Of a stretch of DNA of 64,000 nucleotides, positions 46,658 through 58,418 are shown one piece after another (position 1 is the first letter of the stretch; every line of letters begins with the position of its first letter). The stretch lies in NCBI RefSeq assembly GCF_024199925.1, contig NZ_JANADR010000001.1:6203501-6267500 (forward strand), in the 5' to 3' direction. Origin of the DNA: Bradyrhizobium sp. CCGUVB1N3. GTDB lineage: Bacteria > Pseudomonadota > Alphaproteobacteria > Rhizobiales > Xanthobacteraceae. Under the pieces are notes generated by a model. It ran no database searches. It saw only the letters and a list, made by a program, of their open reading frames with translations, and was not told where the DNA came from. Both the position numbers and the translations under genes were made by a program.

Positions 46658-47791
46658 TCAATTCGCCCGATTACCGAAGAAATCCTTGACCTTGGCGAAG
46701 AAGCCCACGGATTCCGGCTGGGTCGCGCCGGAGGAGAGCTTTTCGAACTCGGCCAGCAATTCCTGCTGCTTCTTGGTGAGATTTTGCGGCGTCTCGACGG
46801 CGACCTGGACGTACATGTCGCCCGTCTGGCGCGAGCGCAGCACCGGCATACCCTTTGATGCAATGCGGAATCGGCGGCCGGACTGGGTTCCGGCCGGAAT
46901 CTTCACCTTGGACTTGCCCTTGTCGATGGTCGGCACCTCGAACTCGCCGCCAAGGGCCGCGGTGACCATCGAGATCGGCACGCGGCAATGCAGATCGGCG
47001 CCGTCCCGCTGGAAGAACTGGTGCTGGGACAGCGACAGGAAAATGTAGAGGTCGCCGGCCGGGCCGCCGCGCACCCCGGCCTCGCCTTCGCCGGCGAGCC
47101 TGATCCGCGTGCCGTCCTCGACGCCCTGGGGAATATTGACCGACAGCGTCCGCTCGCGCGTGACGCGGCCCTGTCCTGCGCAGGACGGGCAGGCGTCCTC
47201 GATCATCTGGCCGCGGCCCTGGCAGCCCGGGCAGGTGCGTTCCAGCGTGAAGAAACCCTGCGACTGCCGCACGCGGCCGGCGCCGGCGCAGGTCGAGCAG
47301 GTCTTCGGCTTGGTGCCGGCCTTGGCGCCGGTACCCGAGCAGGATTCGCAGGTGACGGAGACCGGGATCTCGATCTGCGCGGTCTTGCCGCCAAAGGCTT
47401 CCTCGAGCGTGATCTCCATGTTGTAGCGCAGGTCAGCCCCACGCTCGCGGCCGCCGCGGCCGCGCTGTCCGGCCATGCCGAACAGGTCCTCGAAAATGTC
47501 GGAGAACGAAGAGGCGAAGCCCGCGCCGAAACCGGCACCGCCGCCGCCGAAGCCGCCGCCCTGTTCGAAGGCCGCGTGGCCGAAACGGTCATAGGCCGCG
47601 CGCTTGTCCTTGTCCTTGAGGACCTCGTAGGCCTCGTTGATTTCCTTGAAGCGGACTTCGCTGCTGTCATCCCCCGGATTGCGGTCGGGATGGAATTTCA
47701 TCGCCAGCTTGCGGAACGACGATTTCAGGACGGAATCGTCGGCGGAGCGTTCGACTTCGAGGGTTTCGTAATAGCAGCGCTTGGTGGACAT
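46658..47791 (-). CDS. dnaJ: Chaperone DnaJ
   Basis: Co-chaperone of DnaK, 377 residues. The J domain has HPD at 34-36 ([10 protein letters not shown]). A Gly/Phe-rich linker follows ([15 protein letters not shown]). Four CxxCxGxG zinc motifs lie between 140 and 210 ([42 protein letters not shown]), and then the substrate-binding C-domain. It lies 260 bp downstream of dnaK, with a strong hairpin between. Confidence 0.98.
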   Translation of the reverse strand: MSTKRCYYETLEVERSADDSVLKSSFRKLAMKFHPDRNPGDDSSEVRFKEINEAYEVLKDKDKRAAYDRFGHAAFEQGGGFGGGGAGFGAGFASSFSDIFEDLFGMAGQRGRGGRERGADLRYNMEITLEEAFGGKTAQIEIPVSVTCESCSGTGAKAGTKPKTCSTCAGAGRVRQSQGFFTLERTCPGCQGRGQMIEDACPSCAGQGRVTRERTLSVNIPQGVEDGTRIRLAGEGEAGVRGGPAGDLYIFLSLSQHQFFQRDGADLHCRVPISMVTAALGGEFEVPTIDKGKSKVKIPAGTQSGRRFRIASKGMPVLRSRQTGDMYVQVAVETPQNLTKKQQELLAEFEKLSSGATQPESVGFFAKVKDFFGNRAN

Positions 47792-47978
47792 GTCTGACTC
47801 GGCCTATCCAATCGCGATTCAAGTCGGGGCGAAACGACGTCGCCACGCGACGATATAAGCGCCCTTCCGCCTTGCGGCAGAGGGCGGCACGACGGCATTG
47901 AGAATAACCGCTGGGAATTGATCGATCGTAACGGGGACGATCTTAACAGAACCTCGCCCCGTCGAGCCCGACACGAAA

Positions 47979-48001
47979 GCCTCCCCCCTGAGGGGGGAGG
48001 C
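47979..48001 (-). terminator. Hairpin between dnaK and dnaJ
   Basis: GCCTCCCCCC-TCA-GGGGGGAGGC (10-bp stem, minus-strand reading) is followed by TTTCG. It lies 51 bases after the dnaK stop. It could attenuate transcription into dnaJ. The T run is weak. Confidence 0.5.
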
Positions 48002-48051
48002 CGACTGAGCGTGTGGGGTCCAAGCCGTCCGCATCATCACCCTCTTGGGGT

Positions 48052-49953
<1,902 letters not shown>

Positions 49954-50059
49954 GGTCCTGATATCCTTCTTTATTGCGGCAGGTTGGTTGGGCCCAGAAG
50001 GCACCCGATCCAAAACCCCCTAAGATCAAACATCCGCGATATTGCGATGGTTGACGCTC

Positions 50060-50087
50060 ATATAGGAGGGGGGGAGGGGCCCGCAAG
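50060..50087 (-). promoter_or_regulatory. Candidate sigma-32 (RpoH) promoter of dnaK
   Basis: On the minus strand CTTGCG (50082-50087) and CTATAT (50060-50065) are spaced by 16 bp. CTTG in the -35 box is the main feature of rhizobial heat-shock promoters; the -10 box is a weaker match. The site lies about 107 bp upstream of the dnaK start. Confidence 0.4.
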
Positions 50088-50193
50088 GACCGAACGCAAG
50101 TTTCAGCCGCGAAAACATTGGGTTTTGGAAGATCATACCGGCCTCGAAGGCCCCTCACAGTGAGGGTTTATTAACGGGTTCAGTCCTCAGCCC

Positions 50194-50241
50194 AAGGTTC
50201 GGTGTAAGGTTCGGTGTAAGGTTCGGCGTAAGGCTCAGCGC
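50194..50241. repeat. Tandem repeat, 12-bp unit x4
   Basis: The unit AAGGTTCGGTGT occurs twice exactly, then as AAGGTTCGGCGT and, degenerate, AAGGCTCAGCGC. It lies between dnaK and the divergent secreted-protein gene. Confidence 0.9.
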
Positions 50242-50417
50242 CAAGCCCCATGCCCGATCGTTCCCCCACCCTGTTACAGCGCAGCCAAACCCGTTAAAAG
50301 TCCGGGCGACAAAAGTCCGGGCGGCCGGACAGCTCCGCCAGGAGCCGCGCCCCGCGCGACAAAGGGGCCCGACGCCCCACCATCGAACGGCCTCAATGTG
50401 GACCAAGTAGACTAGCC

Positions 50418-51356
50418 ATGAAATTGATACGCCCCCTCGCTGCGCTCGCCCTCCTCATTGCCTCCGCCCTTCCGGCTCTCGCGGCCGATGCCGTCTTCCC
50501 GCCGGGCCTGCGCGTCGGCATGGTGCCGTTGATCGGCCTCTCCAAGGCCAAGACCTTTCCGGGCTTCGAGAGCGAGGACGGAGGCGTGAAGGTGCTGGTC
50601 ACCGAGCTGCCGCCCGACGCCTATGGCGAAGTCGCCAATGCCTTCAAGGCCAATCCCGGCGGCACCGGCGGCATCAAGCCGGACAAGCTCGAGACGCCGG
50701 CGGGCCTTGCCTATTACACCGTCGAGACCGGCAAGGCCGGCACGGAAACCGTGAAGCGCTATTCGATGATCGTGCCGGGCACCGGCTTCTCCGGCTATGT
50801 CGCCGTGCAGATCCCCGAGAACGCCACCAAGATCTACTCGGACGAGGCGGTGCGACAGATGTTTGCCACCGCGGTCACGCGCAAGGAGGTGCCGGTCGAC
50901 GAGCAGCTCGCGCAGATGCCGTTCAGGATCACCGATCTCGCCGATTTCAAGAACGTCCGCACGCTGTCGCCGGGCGCCAGCATCGTGCTGGCCGACGGCG
51001 ACGAGACCACGGGCTTCGAGCCCAAGCCGTACATGATCATCGGCATGATCGGCGCAACGCCGCAGCAGGCGGATGACCGCGCCCGCTTCGCGCAGGAGGC
51101 GGCGATGCAGATCCCGGGCATGCGCGAGTCCAGAATCACCATGTCCGAGCAGATTCGCGTCAACGGCCAGCCGGCGATGGAAACCCGCCTCGACGGCGTC
51201 AGCGGCAAGGACAAGACCCAGGTCACGGTGGTGCAGTGGATCCGCTTCGGTGGCGGCACGTCGCTGCGCATCATCGCCAGCGCCCCGCGCGACCAGTGGT
51301 CGGAGGCCTTCACCCGCTTCCGCGCCGTACGCGACGGCATCCAGCCCAAAGGCTGA
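50418..51356 (+). CDS. Secreted protein of unknown function
   Basis: The 312-residue product has a signal peptide (LIRPLAALALLIASALPALA, cleavage after ALA near residue 22). The mature part has no recognisable domain. It contains VPGTGFSGYVAVQIPENATK, conserved Gly/Pro turns and a closing RIIASAPRDQWSEAFTRFRA. It looks like a soluble periplasmic protein conserved in Bradyrhizobium. It is divergent from dnaK and precedes the nicotinamidase gene by 89 bp. Confidence 0.75.
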   Translation: MKLIRPLAALALLIASALPALAADAVFPPGLRVGMVPLIGLSKAKTFPGFESEDGGVKVLVTELPPDAYGEVANAFKANPGGTGGIKPDKLETPAGLAYYTVETGKAGTETVKRYSMIVPGTGFSGYVAVQIPENATKIYSDEAVRQMFATAVTRKEVPVDEQLAQMPFRITDLADFKNVRTLSPGASIVLADGDETTGFEPKPYMIIGMIGATPQQADDRARFAQEAAMQIPGMRESRITMSEQIRVNGQPAMETRLDGVSGKDKTQVTVVQWIRFGGGTSLRIIASAPRDQWSEAFTRFRAVRDGIQPKG

Positions 51357-51445
51357 CCAAAGCCGGCCGTATTTTCGGGCTTTCGTTTGTACACAAATGG
51401 AACTAGCCTATCCCCGTTGGGTTCATCCTGGAGGGAGGACGTACG

Positions 51446-52168
51446 ATGCTGGATCGGCGCAAAGTACTCGCGGGTGTTTCGACTTTTGCTCTCGCGAGCC
51501 TGGTTTCAAGCAAGCTCTGGGCGGCGGCATCTATCAAGCCGGACGATGCATCCGCGCTGCTCGTGATCGACGTGCAAAACTGCTTCCTGCCCGGCGGCAG
51601 CCTCGCCGTGAAGGAAGGTGAGCAGGTGGTGCCGATCATCAACAAGATCGCAAAATCATTCGCCAACGTGGTGATGACGCAGGACTGGCACACGCCGGGG
51701 CACGTATCGTTCGCCTCCGTCCATTCCGGCAAGAAGCCGTTCGAGACGATCGACCTGCCCTACGGCAAGCAGGTGCTGTGGCCCGACCATTGCGTGCAGG
51801 GCACCGACGGCGCCGCGCTGTCGAAGGACCTGTCGATCCCGCAAGCCGGGCTCATCATCCGCAAGGGTTTTCACAAGGACGTCGACAGCTACTCGGCTTT
51901 CCTGGAAGCCGACGGCAAGACATCGACGGGCCTCGCCGCCTATCTGAAGTCGCGCAAGATCAAGCGCGTCTTCGTCGCGGGCCTCGCGACTGATTTCTGC
52001 GTCGCCTGGACCGCGCTCGACGCGCGCAAGGCCGGCTTCGAAGTCTATGTGGTGGAAGACGCCTGCCGCGGCATCGACACCCAGGGTTCGCTGGCGAAAG
52101 CCTGGGCCGACATGGCCAAGGCCGGTGTGAAGCGGATCCAGTCGGGCGATATCGCGGTGACGGCGTAA
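51446..52168 (+). CDS. pncA: Nicotinamidase/isochorismatase-family hydrolase with export signal
   Basis: The protein has 240 residues. The catalytic Asp is in LLVIDVQNCFLPGG, the Lys in RKGFHKDVDSYSAF and the nucleophile Cys in VAGLATDFCVAWTALDAR, and the metal-site DWHTPGHVSF is present, so nicotinamide hydrolysis to nicotinate is very likely. The first 27 residues (LDRRKVLAGVSTFALASLVS, then SKLWAAA) are a twin-arginine-type export signal, which cytoplasmic PncA lacks. The enzyme therefore probably works in the periplasm on external nicotinamide. Confidence 0.88.
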   Translation: MLDRRKVLAGVSTFALASLVSSKLWAAASIKPDDASALLVIDVQNCFLPGGSLAVKEGEQVVPIINKIAKSFANVVMTQDWHTPGHVSFASVHSGKKPFETIDLPYGKQVLWPDHCVQGTDGAALSKDLSIPQAGLIIRKGFHKDVDSYSAFLEADGKTSTGLAAYLKSRKIKRVFVAGLATDFCVAWTALDARKAGFEVYVVEDACRGIDTQGSLAKAWADMAKAGVKRIQSGDIAVTA

Positions 52169-52190
52169 GACCGCGCAAACTAACCGCAAG

Positions 52191-52304
52191 ACCCTCATCC
52201 TGAGGAGACCGCGAAGCGGTCGTCTCGAAGGATGAAGGCCGAGTCGCCGCAGCGGGGCCTTCATGGTTCGAGACGGCGCTCGCGCGCCTCCTCACCATGA
52301 GGGT
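52191..52304. repeat. Dispersed repeat, ACCCTCAT...ATGAGG family, copy 2
   Basis: This copy matches 14890-15000 in order and wording (ACCCTCATCCTGAGGAG, TCTCGAAGGATGAAGGCCGA, CTCACCATGAGGGT). It fills the gap between the convergent pncA and grpE genes. Confidence 0.85.
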
Positions 52305-52334
52305 CGTGGTCTGTGGGAACGCGGGAAGCGCGGC

Positions 52335-52949
52335 TTACGCTGCGCCGTTCGACTCGTTGCTGTTGGCGGCGGCAGCGGCTTTTGCGCCGCCCTTGGCGAC
52401 GCCGACCAGGGCCGGGCGCAGCACGCGCTCGCCGATGGTGTAGCCGGCCTGGACCACCTGAACCACGGTGCCCGACGGCACCGACGGATCGGGAACCTCG
52501 AACATCGCCTGCTGGAAGTTCGGATCGAACTTCTGGCCCGAGGGGTCGAACTTCTTTACGCCGTGCTTTTCCAGCGCGTTGAGCAGCGAGCGCTCGGTCA
52601 GCTCCACGCCCTCGATCAGCGCGGTCAAGCCGGGATCGGCGTTGGCACGCACCTCGGCCGGCACCGCATCGAGCGCGCGCTGGAGGTTGTCGGCGATGTC
52701 GAGCACGTCGCGCGCAAAGCCGGTGATGCCGTAGAGCCTGGCGTCGGCGACCTCCTTGGTGGTGCGCTTGCGCAAATTCTCCATCTCGGCCAGCGTCCGC
52801 AGCATGCGGTCGCGCGCCTCGGCGGCCTCCTTCTGCAAGATCTCGACCGAACCGGGCTCCGGATCGTCGGGCATTACATAGGGCTTCGACACCACGGGCT
52901 CGCCGGTCGGCGCAGTCGTGTCTTCGGGTTGCCGGTCTCGCTCGTTCAT
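52335..52949 (-). CDS. grpE: Nucleotide exchange factor GrpE
   Basis: GrpE releases ADP from DnaK. The 204-residue protein has a long coiled-coil helix (about 38-90; [20 protein letters not shown]) and a beta domain with [20 protein letters not shown] and [20 protein letters not shown], the GrpE signature. [10 protein letters not shown] was chosen as start. It follows hrcA on the same strand (99 bp), the usual hrcA-grpE operon, but is separated from dnaK-dnaJ by two other genes. Confidence 0.97.
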   Translation of the reverse strand: MNERDRQPEDTTAPTGEPVVSKPYVMPDDPEPGSVEILQKEAAEARDRMLRTLAEMENLRKRTTKEVADARLYGITGFARDVLDIADNLQRALDAVPAEVRANADPGLTALIEGVELTERSLLNALEKHGVKKFDPSGQKFDPNFQQAMFEVPDPSVPSGTVVQVVQAGYTIGERVLRPALVGVAKGGAKAAAAANSNESNGAA

Positions 52950-53048
52950 CGGCTGCCTTCTCGAACTCGTCTCAAGGGATTTTTCTCGCCGGGATATCGT
53001 GCTTCGCAGCGCGAAAATCAAGCGCCCGTGATCAGGCGAAATCGGGTG

Positions 53049-54137
53049 TCAGCCACCCAAAAGGCGGCTGACGATGCGGGCGGCATAATCCACGGTCGGA
53101 ATCACGCGGGCATAATTCAGCCGCGTCGGCCCGATCACGCCCAAAACGCCGACGATGTGACCGGCGGCATCCCGGTAGGGCGAGATGATCGTCGAGGAGC
53201 CTGACAGCGAGAACAGCTTGTTCTCCGAGCCGATGAAAATGCGCACGCCCTCGGCGGTCTCGGCGCGCCCGAGCAGGTCGATCACGCCGCGCTTGGTCTC
53301 GAGATCATCGAACAGCAGCCGCACCCGCTCGAGATCCTCCAGCGCGTGCAGGTCTTCCAGCAGATTGGCGTGGCCGCGCACGATGAGCTGGCGGTCCTCG
53401 TTCTCGCCGCCGGACCAGCTTGCGATGCCTGCCGCGATCACCTTCTGCGTGAGCTGGTCGAGCTCGGCTCGGGCCTGCCCGAGTGCGGTTTCCAGCTCGA
53501 GCCGCGCCTCGGCCAGGGTACGGCCGCGGATGCGGGCATTGAGGAAGTTGGAAGCCTCCGTCAGCGCCGAAGAGGGAACCCCGGGCGGCAGCGTCAGCAC
53601 GCGGTTTTCGACCTGGCCATCCTCGCCGACCAGGATCACCAGCGCCCGCTCCGGTTCCAGGCGGACGAATTCGATATGCTTCAGCCGCGCATTGGACTTC
53701 GGCGTCAACACCACCGCCGCGGCGCGGGTGAGGCCCGACAGCCGCGTCAGCGCCTCCTCCAGCGCCGCCTCGACGGATTGGGCGTGGCCGACGGTGGTGA
53801 GCTGGCTCTGGATCGATTGCCGCTCGGCCTCGTTGAGCTCGCCGACCTGCATCAGGGCATCGACAAAGAAGCGCAGGCCGAGTTCCGTCGGCAGCCGGCC
53901 GGCGGAGGTGTGCGGGGCGTAGATCAGGCCGAGCTGTTCCAGATCGGCCATGACGTTGCGCACCGAGGCCGGCGACAGCGGCAGCGCGATGAGGCGGGAA
54001 ATATTGCGCGAGCCGACCGGCTCGCCGGTCGCCAGATAACTCTCGACGATTTGACGAAAGATGTCGCGAGAACGCTCGTTGAGCTGGGCGAGGCCCGCGC
54101 GCGGCGCGATCAGATGAATCGGATCGTGATGGGCCAC
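53049..54137 (-). CDS. hrcA: Heat-inducible transcription repressor HrcA
   Basis: HrcA represses CIRCE-controlled heat-shock genes such as groESL. The 362-residue protein has an N-terminal winged helix ([20 protein letters not shown], then [20 protein letters not shown]), [20 protein letters not shown], and the C-terminal GAF-like domain ([20 protein letters not shown]). No CIRCE element was found upstream of this operon or of dnaK in the window, so its targets are probably elsewhere. It is divergent from rph. Confidence 0.97.
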   Translation of the reverse strand: MAHHDPIHLIAPRAGLAQLNERSRDIFRQIVESYLATGEPVGSRNISRLIALPLSPASVRNVMADLEQLGLIYAPHTSAGRLPTELGLRFFVDALMQVGELNEAERQSIQSQLTTVGHAQSVEAALEEALTRLSGLTRAAAVVLTPKSNARLKHIEFVRLEPERALVILVGEDGQVENRVLTLPPGVPSSALTEASNFLNARIRGRTLAEARLELETALGQARAELDQLTQKVIAAGIASWSGGENEDRQLIVRGHANLLEDLHALEDLERVRLLFDDLETKRGVIDLLGRAETAEGVRIFIGSENKLFSLSGSSTIISPYRDAAGHIVGVLGVIGPTRLNYARVIPTVDYAARIVSRLLGG

Positions 54138-54318
54138 AGACGGTAACTCCTCTCAGATGCACATAATTTGTCCATCCGGAGGGCCTCTGACAAGCGCGTC
54201 TTTGGCCAAATGGGGATGGCGTTCCGCCGCCCCGGGGGAAAAGCCCTTGCCGGGCCCCCTTCCCCCTCCTAAAAGCACCGCGAACAGCCTTTTTCCTGAG
54301 AGTTTTGGAGGATTTCCC

Positions 54319-55032
54319 ATGCGGCCAAGCCGCCGTGCGCCCGACGAATTGCGCCCCGTGTCGCTGGAGCGCGGCGTGGTCAAATATGCGGAAGGCTCGT
54401 GCCTGGTGAAATTCGGCGACACCCATGTGCTGGTCACCGCCACGCTGGAAGACCGCCTGCCGCCGTGGCTGAAGGGCCAGGGCCGCGGCTGGGTCACCGC
54501 CGAATACGGCATGCTGCCGCGCGCGACCTCCGAACGGACCCGCCGCGAGGCTTCCGCCGGCAAGCAGAGCGGCCGCACCGTCGAGATCCAGCGCCTGATC
54601 GGCCGCTCGCTTCGCACCATCGTCGATCTCGAAGCGCTCGGCGAACGCCAGATCACGGTCGATTGCGACGTGCTCCAGGCCGACGGCGGCACACGCACGG
54701 CCTCGATCACCGGCGCCTGGGTCGCGCTGGCCGACTGTGTCAACTGGATGAAGACGCGCAACATGATCAAGGCCAAGGTGCTGCGCGACAACGTCGCCGC
54801 GATCTCCTGCGGCATCTACAACGGCACCCCGGTACTCGACCTCGACTACGCCGAGGACTCCGAAGCCGAGACCGACGCCAATTTCGTCATGACGGGCGAC
54901 GGCCGCATCATCGAGGTGCAGGGCACGGCGGAACGCGAGCCGTTCACGGAAGGCGAGTTCCTGTCGTTGATGGCGCTGGCCCGCAAGGGTGTCGCGCGTC
55001 TCGTGGACTTGCAGAAAATGGCGGTGGCGTAG
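54319..55032 (+). CDS. rph: Ribonuclease PH
   Basis: RNase PH trims tRNA 3' ends phosphorolytically. The 237-residue protein has [40 protein letters not shown] and [20 protein letters not shown], the family signature. TGGAGG stands 7 bases before ATG 54319, which fixes the start. It heads an operon with rdgB (10 bp) and hemW (overlap). Confidence 0.98.
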   Translation: MRPSRRAPDELRPVSLERGVVKYAEGSCLVKFGDTHVLVTATLEDRLPPWLKGQGRGWVTAEYGMLPRATSERTRREASAGKQSGRTVEIQRLIGRSLRTIVDLEALGERQITVDCDVLQADGGTRTASITGAWVALADCVNWMKTRNMIKAKVLRDNVAAISCGIYNGTPVLDLDYAEDSEAETDANFVMTGDGRIIEVQGTAEREPFTEGEFLSLMALARKGVARLVDLQKMAVA

Positions 55033-55042
55033 TCAATAGGCC

Positions 55043-55678
55043 ATGCACCGGCGAATCACAGGCAAGCTCATCATCGCGACCCATAATCCCGGCAAGCTGG
55101 CCGAGATGCGGGAGCTGCTCGCGCCGCACGGCGTCGAGGCGGTCTCGGCCGGCGAGCTTGGCCTCGACGAGCCCGAGGAGACCGGCAGCGACTTTCGCAG
55201 CAATGCCGCGATCAAGGCCATCGCCGCTGCAAAGGCCATGAAGCTTCCCGCCTTCGCCGATGATTCCGGCATCGTGGTCGACGCGCTCGACGGCGCGCCG
55301 GGAATCTACAGCGCGCGCTGGGCGGGCCCCAAAAAGGATTTTGCCGCGGCGATGGCGCAGATCGAGCGCCTGCTGCAGGAGCGCGGCGCCACCGCGCCCG
55401 ACCGCCGAAGAGCGCATTTCGTCTCCGCACTCTGCGTCGCCTGGCCCGACGATCATCTCGAGGAGGTCGAGGCGCGCGTCGACGGCACGCTGGTCTGGCC
55501 GCCGCGCGGCACCGCCGGCTTCGGCTACGACCCGATGTTCCTGCCCGAGGGCCACGCGCGCACCTTTGGCGAGATGGAAAGCATCGAGAAGCACGGCCTG
55601 CCGCCTTTGGGCCTCGGCTTGTCGCACCGCGCCCGCGCCTTCGTGAAACTTGCGGAGATCTGCCTTGAGCCGCGCTGA
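55043..55678 (+). CDS. rdgB: XTP/dITP pyrophosphatase (RdgB/HAM1)
   Basis: It removes non-canonical purine triphosphates from the nucleotide pool. The 211-residue protein has [20 protein letters not shown] (substrate loop), [20 protein letters not shown] (catalytic acidic residues) and [19 protein letters not shown], all Ham1 features. The hemW start codon lies within its last codons. Confidence 0.97.
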   Translation: MHRRITGKLIIATHNPGKLAEMRELLAPHGVEAVSAGELGLDEPEETGSDFRSNAAIKAIAAAKAMKLPAFADDSGIVVDALDGAPGIYSARWAGPKKDFAAAMAQIERLLQERGATAPDRRRAHFVSALCVAWPDDHLEEVEARVDGTLVWPPRGTAGFGYDPMFLPEGHARTFGEMESIEKHGLPPLGLGLSHRARAFVKLAEICLEPR

Positions 55679-56822
55679 GAAGGAAGCCTTCGGCGTTTAC
55701 GTGCACTGGCCGTTCTGCCTGTCGAAGTGTCCCTATTGCGACTTCAACAGCCATGTCCGCCACGCCGCGATCGACGAGATGCGCTTTGCCCGCGCCTTCG
55801 CCCGCGAGATCGAGACCACGGCCGAGCGTGCGCCCGGCCGTGAGGTCACCTCGATCTTCCTCGGCGGCGGCACGCCGTCCCTGATGCAGCCCGCAACCGT
55901 CGGCGCCGTGCTGGAGGCGATCGGCAAGCACTGGCGCGTCGCTGGCGATGTCGAAGTCACGCTGGAAGCCAACCCGACCAGCGTTGAGGCCACGCGCTTT
56001 GCCGGCTATCGCGCCGCAGGCGTCAACCGCGTCTCGCTCGGCGTGCAGGCGCTCGACGATGTCTCGCTGAAGATGCTCGGACGCCTGCACAGCGCGCGCG
56101 AGGCGCTGGATGCGGTCGCGATCGCGCGCCGTTCGTTCGACCGCTACTCGTTCGACCTGATCTACGCCCGCCCGGACCAGACGCCGGCGATGTGGGAGGG
56201 TGAGCTTCGCCACGCCATCGATGAAGCCGCCGAGCATTTGTCGCTCTACCAGCTCACCATCGAAGAAGGCACGCCGTTCTTCGGCCTGCACCAGGCCGGC
56301 AAATTGAAGACGCCGGATGAGGCGGTCGCGCGCGCGCTCTACGACGTCACGCAGGAGACCTGCGACAAGCTCGGCCTGCCCGCCTACGAGATTTCCAATC
56401 ACGCCCGCCGCGGCGCCGAGTGCCGGCACAATCTGGTCTATTGGCGCGGCGAGGAATATGCCGGCATCGGCCCCGGCGCGCATGGCCGGCTCGACATCGA
56501 CGGCATCAGGCACGCGACGGCCACCGAGAAGCGTCCCGAAGCCTGGCTGATGCGGGTCGAGACCAACGGCGACGGCGTCGTCACCGACGAGCTCCTCAAC
56601 AGCGAGGAGCGCGCCGACGAATTTCTGCTGATGGGATTGCGGCTCGCCGAGGGTATCGATCCCAAGCGTTACGCCGCGCTCGCCGGCCGCCCGCTCGATC
56701 CCCGCCGCATCGCGCTCTTGCGCGAGGAAGGCGCGATCACCGTCGACACGACCGGCCGCCTGCGCGTGACCAGCAGCGGATTTCCGGTGCTCGATGCGGT
56801 GGTGGCGGATCTGGCGGCGTAG
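55665..56822 (+). CDS. hemW: HemW (radical SAM, heme chaperone-like)
   Basis: This radical SAM protein of 385 residues has the cluster motif [10 protein letters not shown] (CxxxCxxC) and [10 protein letters not shown], and a C-terminal HemW domain. It was long called coproporphyrinogen III oxidase-like, but HemW proteins bind heme and lack the HemN-specific residues. TTG 55665 ([10 protein letters not shown]) lies 7 bases after GGAG; an earlier TTG at 55650 has no such site. It overlaps the rdgB end by 14 bp. Confidence 0.93.
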   Translation: MSRAEKEAFGVYVHWPFCLSKCPYCDFNSHVRHAAIDEMRFARAFAREIETTAERAPGREVTSIFLGGGTPSLMQPATVGAVLEAIGKHWRVAGDVEVTLEANPTSVEATRFAGYRAAGVNRVSLGVQALDDVSLKMLGRLHSAREALDAVAIARRSFDRYSFDLIYARPDQTPAMWEGELRHAIDEAAEHLSLYQLTIEEGTPFFGLHQAGKLKTPDEAVARALYDVTQETCDKLGLPAYEISNHARRGAECRHNLVYWRGEEYAGIGPGAHGRLDIDGIRHATATEKRPEAWLMRVETNGDGVVTDELLNSEERADEFLLMGLRLAEGIDPKRYAALAGRPLDPRRIALLREEGAITVDTTGRLRVTSSGFPVLDAVVADLAA

Positions 56823-56831
56823 CGAGGTGCG

Positions 56832-56928
56832 GTAGGGTGGGCAAAGCGAAGCGTGCCCACCTCTTCTGTCGCAATCGCGGAGAGATGGTGGGCACGGCGC
56901 GCGAAGAGCGCGCCTTTGCCCACCCTAC
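56832..56928. repeat. GTAGGGTGGGCAAAG-type inverted repeat
   Basis: GTAGGGTGGGCAAAG and CTTTGCCCACCCTAC are perfect 15-bp arms; GCGTGCCCACC and GGTGGGCACGGC add an inner pair. It fills a convergent gap. No second copy occurs in this window, but I associate the wording with repeats common in this genus. Confidence 0.85.
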
Positions 56929-56945
56929 AGCACCTTCGCTTGCGG

Positions 56946-58178
56946 CTACGCTCCAAAACTCTTCGGCGAGCCTGCGACCGCGACGCCGCCGCCGGTCGTC
57001 ACCTTCATCACGGCGAGCCCGCGCTCGTTGGTGCCGTCGGCGCGGAAGCGGAACAGGCCGTCGATGCCGGCAAAGCCGGACGGGTTGGTGAGAACGTCCT
57101 GTGAGAAGCGCGTGGTGCCTTGCGTGCGCGCGAGCGCTGCGACGAGCGCCACTGCATCATAGGCGAGCGTCGCCGTGCGCACCGGCTCGGCGCCGTATTT
57201 GGTGCGGTAGCGGCCGGAGAAGGCGCGGAAACCCGCCGGGTCCGGCGCGGCGTAGAGACCGCCTTGCAGCGCCTGGCTGGCATAGACGCGCGGATTATCC
57301 CAAAGGCCGGTGCCGAGCAGCTGGATGTTGCGCAGGTTCGCGCCCGCCGCGGTCAGCGCATCGGCCACCGCGACGACGGAATCGCCGTCATCGGCGATGA
57401 ACAGCGCGTCCGCGCTGCCGAGCGCCTGCGCGACGTTGCGCGCCGGCCCGGCGCGATCGCCGCCGAATTTCTCGAACGCAACCACGCGTCCACCCCGCCG
57501 CGGCACGGCCGCCTTGAAGGCCGCCTCCACCACATTGCCGTAGGCGTTCTCCGGCAGCAGCGCCGCGAAGGAGCGCTTTCCGATGCTGGCGGAATATTCG
57601 ACGATGCGGTTGACGTCAGATTCGGGCAGAAAGCTCAACAGGAAGACGCCGCGGCCGGCGATGCTGGCATCGGTCGAGAACGCCATCACCGAGATGCCGC
57701 GCGTGCGCGCGACCTGTGCGACGGCGGGTACCGACTGCGCGAACAGCGGCCCCAAAATGATCTCCGCGCCTTCGTCGACCGCCTGCTGCGCGCCGCCTTG
57801 CGCGCCCTGCGGCGTGCCATTGTCGTCCTTGATCAGGAGCTGGACGTTCGGGTTCTGGAATTCGGCGAGCGCCATCTCGGCGGCGTTGCGCATCGACTGC
57901 GCGGCGAGCCCGGCATTGCCGGCGGCCGACAGCGGCAGGATCAGGCCGACCTTCACCCCGCCGGTGCCGGCGGTGGTGGCCTGCTGCGGCGGCCCGGCAG
58001 GCCCCGGCTGAGGGGAGGATGAGCTGAATGGATTGGAAAACTGGCTGAGGCTCTGCTGCACACCGGTGCAGGCCGAGAGCAAGGGCGTGCCGAGCAGGAG
58101 CCCGAGCGCGGTCCGCCGGGTGGCTCCCGACGGTCGGGGCCCGGAGATGAGAGACTTGGGGTAACGCGGGCCCGGCAT
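56946..58178 (-). CDS. LpoA-like / periplasmic ligand-binding lipoprotein
   Basis: The protein has 410 residues. The N-terminus carries TRRTALGLLLGTPLLSAC: a lipobox (LLSAC, Cys37) preceded by a twin-arginine-like pair. The rest has the bilobed type I periplasmic-binding fold (VKVGLILPLSAAGNAGLAAQ, LLIKDDNGTPQGAQGGAQQA, GAEIILGPLFAQSVPAV). Such proteins beside rsmI-yraN are related to LpoA, the outer-membrane activator of PBP1A, though a branched amino acid binding role is possible. MPGPRYPK was chosen; MGWSLRRA at 58205 is an alternative. Confidence 0.85.
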   Translation of the reverse strand: MPGPRYPKSLISGPRPSGATRRTALGLLLGTPLLSACTGVQQSLSQFSNPFSSSSPQPGPAGPPQQATTAGTGGVKVGLILPLSAAGNAGLAAQSMRNAAEMALAEFQNPNVQLLIKDDNGTPQGAQGGAQQAVDEGAEIILGPLFAQSVPAVAQVARTRGISVMAFSTDASIAGRGVFLLSFLPESDVNRIVEYSASIGKRSFAALLPENAYGNVVEAAFKAAVPRRGGRVVAFEKFGGDRAGPARNVAQALGSADALFIADDGDSVVAVADALTAAGANLRNIQLLGTGLWDNPRVYASQALQGGLYAAPDPAGFRAFSGRYRTKYGAEPVRTATLAYDAVALVAALARTQGTTRFSQDVLTNPSGFAGIDGLFRFRADGTNERGLAVMKVTTGGGVAVAGSPKSFGA

Positions 58179-58418
58179 GGCAGCTCTTCGTAACGACCAG
58201 CCCATCCAAGGTCCGGTCAGGACTTCACCTCCGCAAGGGAGGACGCGGATTGCAGCATAGTGTCGGCAAATAGTTAACCAAAACAAAAGGATAATGACCG
58301 CTTAACGCGGCCGCCCCTCCATCATGGCAAGCTGTCCGCCGATTTTGCCGGGCTGCACCAACGCGGGCTTTTCGCCACGAATATGGCGCAAGCGCGTCTC
58401 TCCCTTTAAGTATCCATT

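Larger units (their letters stand above)
49954..50417. other. Long non-coding region upstream of dnaK
   Basis: It holds the dnaK 5' leader and candidate heat-shock promoter, a 12-bp tandem repeat, and a direct repeat AAAAGTCCGGGCG at 50296 and 50311. The short ORF on the minus strand here (with TPNLTPNL repeats) simply translates the tandem repeat and looks spurious. Confidence 0.6.

Noticed and set aside
50194..50323. Direct repeats as a CRISPR array
   Set aside because: Units are 12-13 bp and contiguous or nearly so, without unique spacers. No cas genes are present.
50155..50406. 83-codon minus-strand ORF with TPNLTPNL repeats
   Set aside because: The repeats only translate the 12-bp tandem DNA repeat, and there is no ribosome site.
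49954..54318. CIRCE operator for hrcA, grpE or dnaK
   Set aside because: I looked for TTAGCACTC/GAGTGCTAA-like arms upstream of each gene and saw none.
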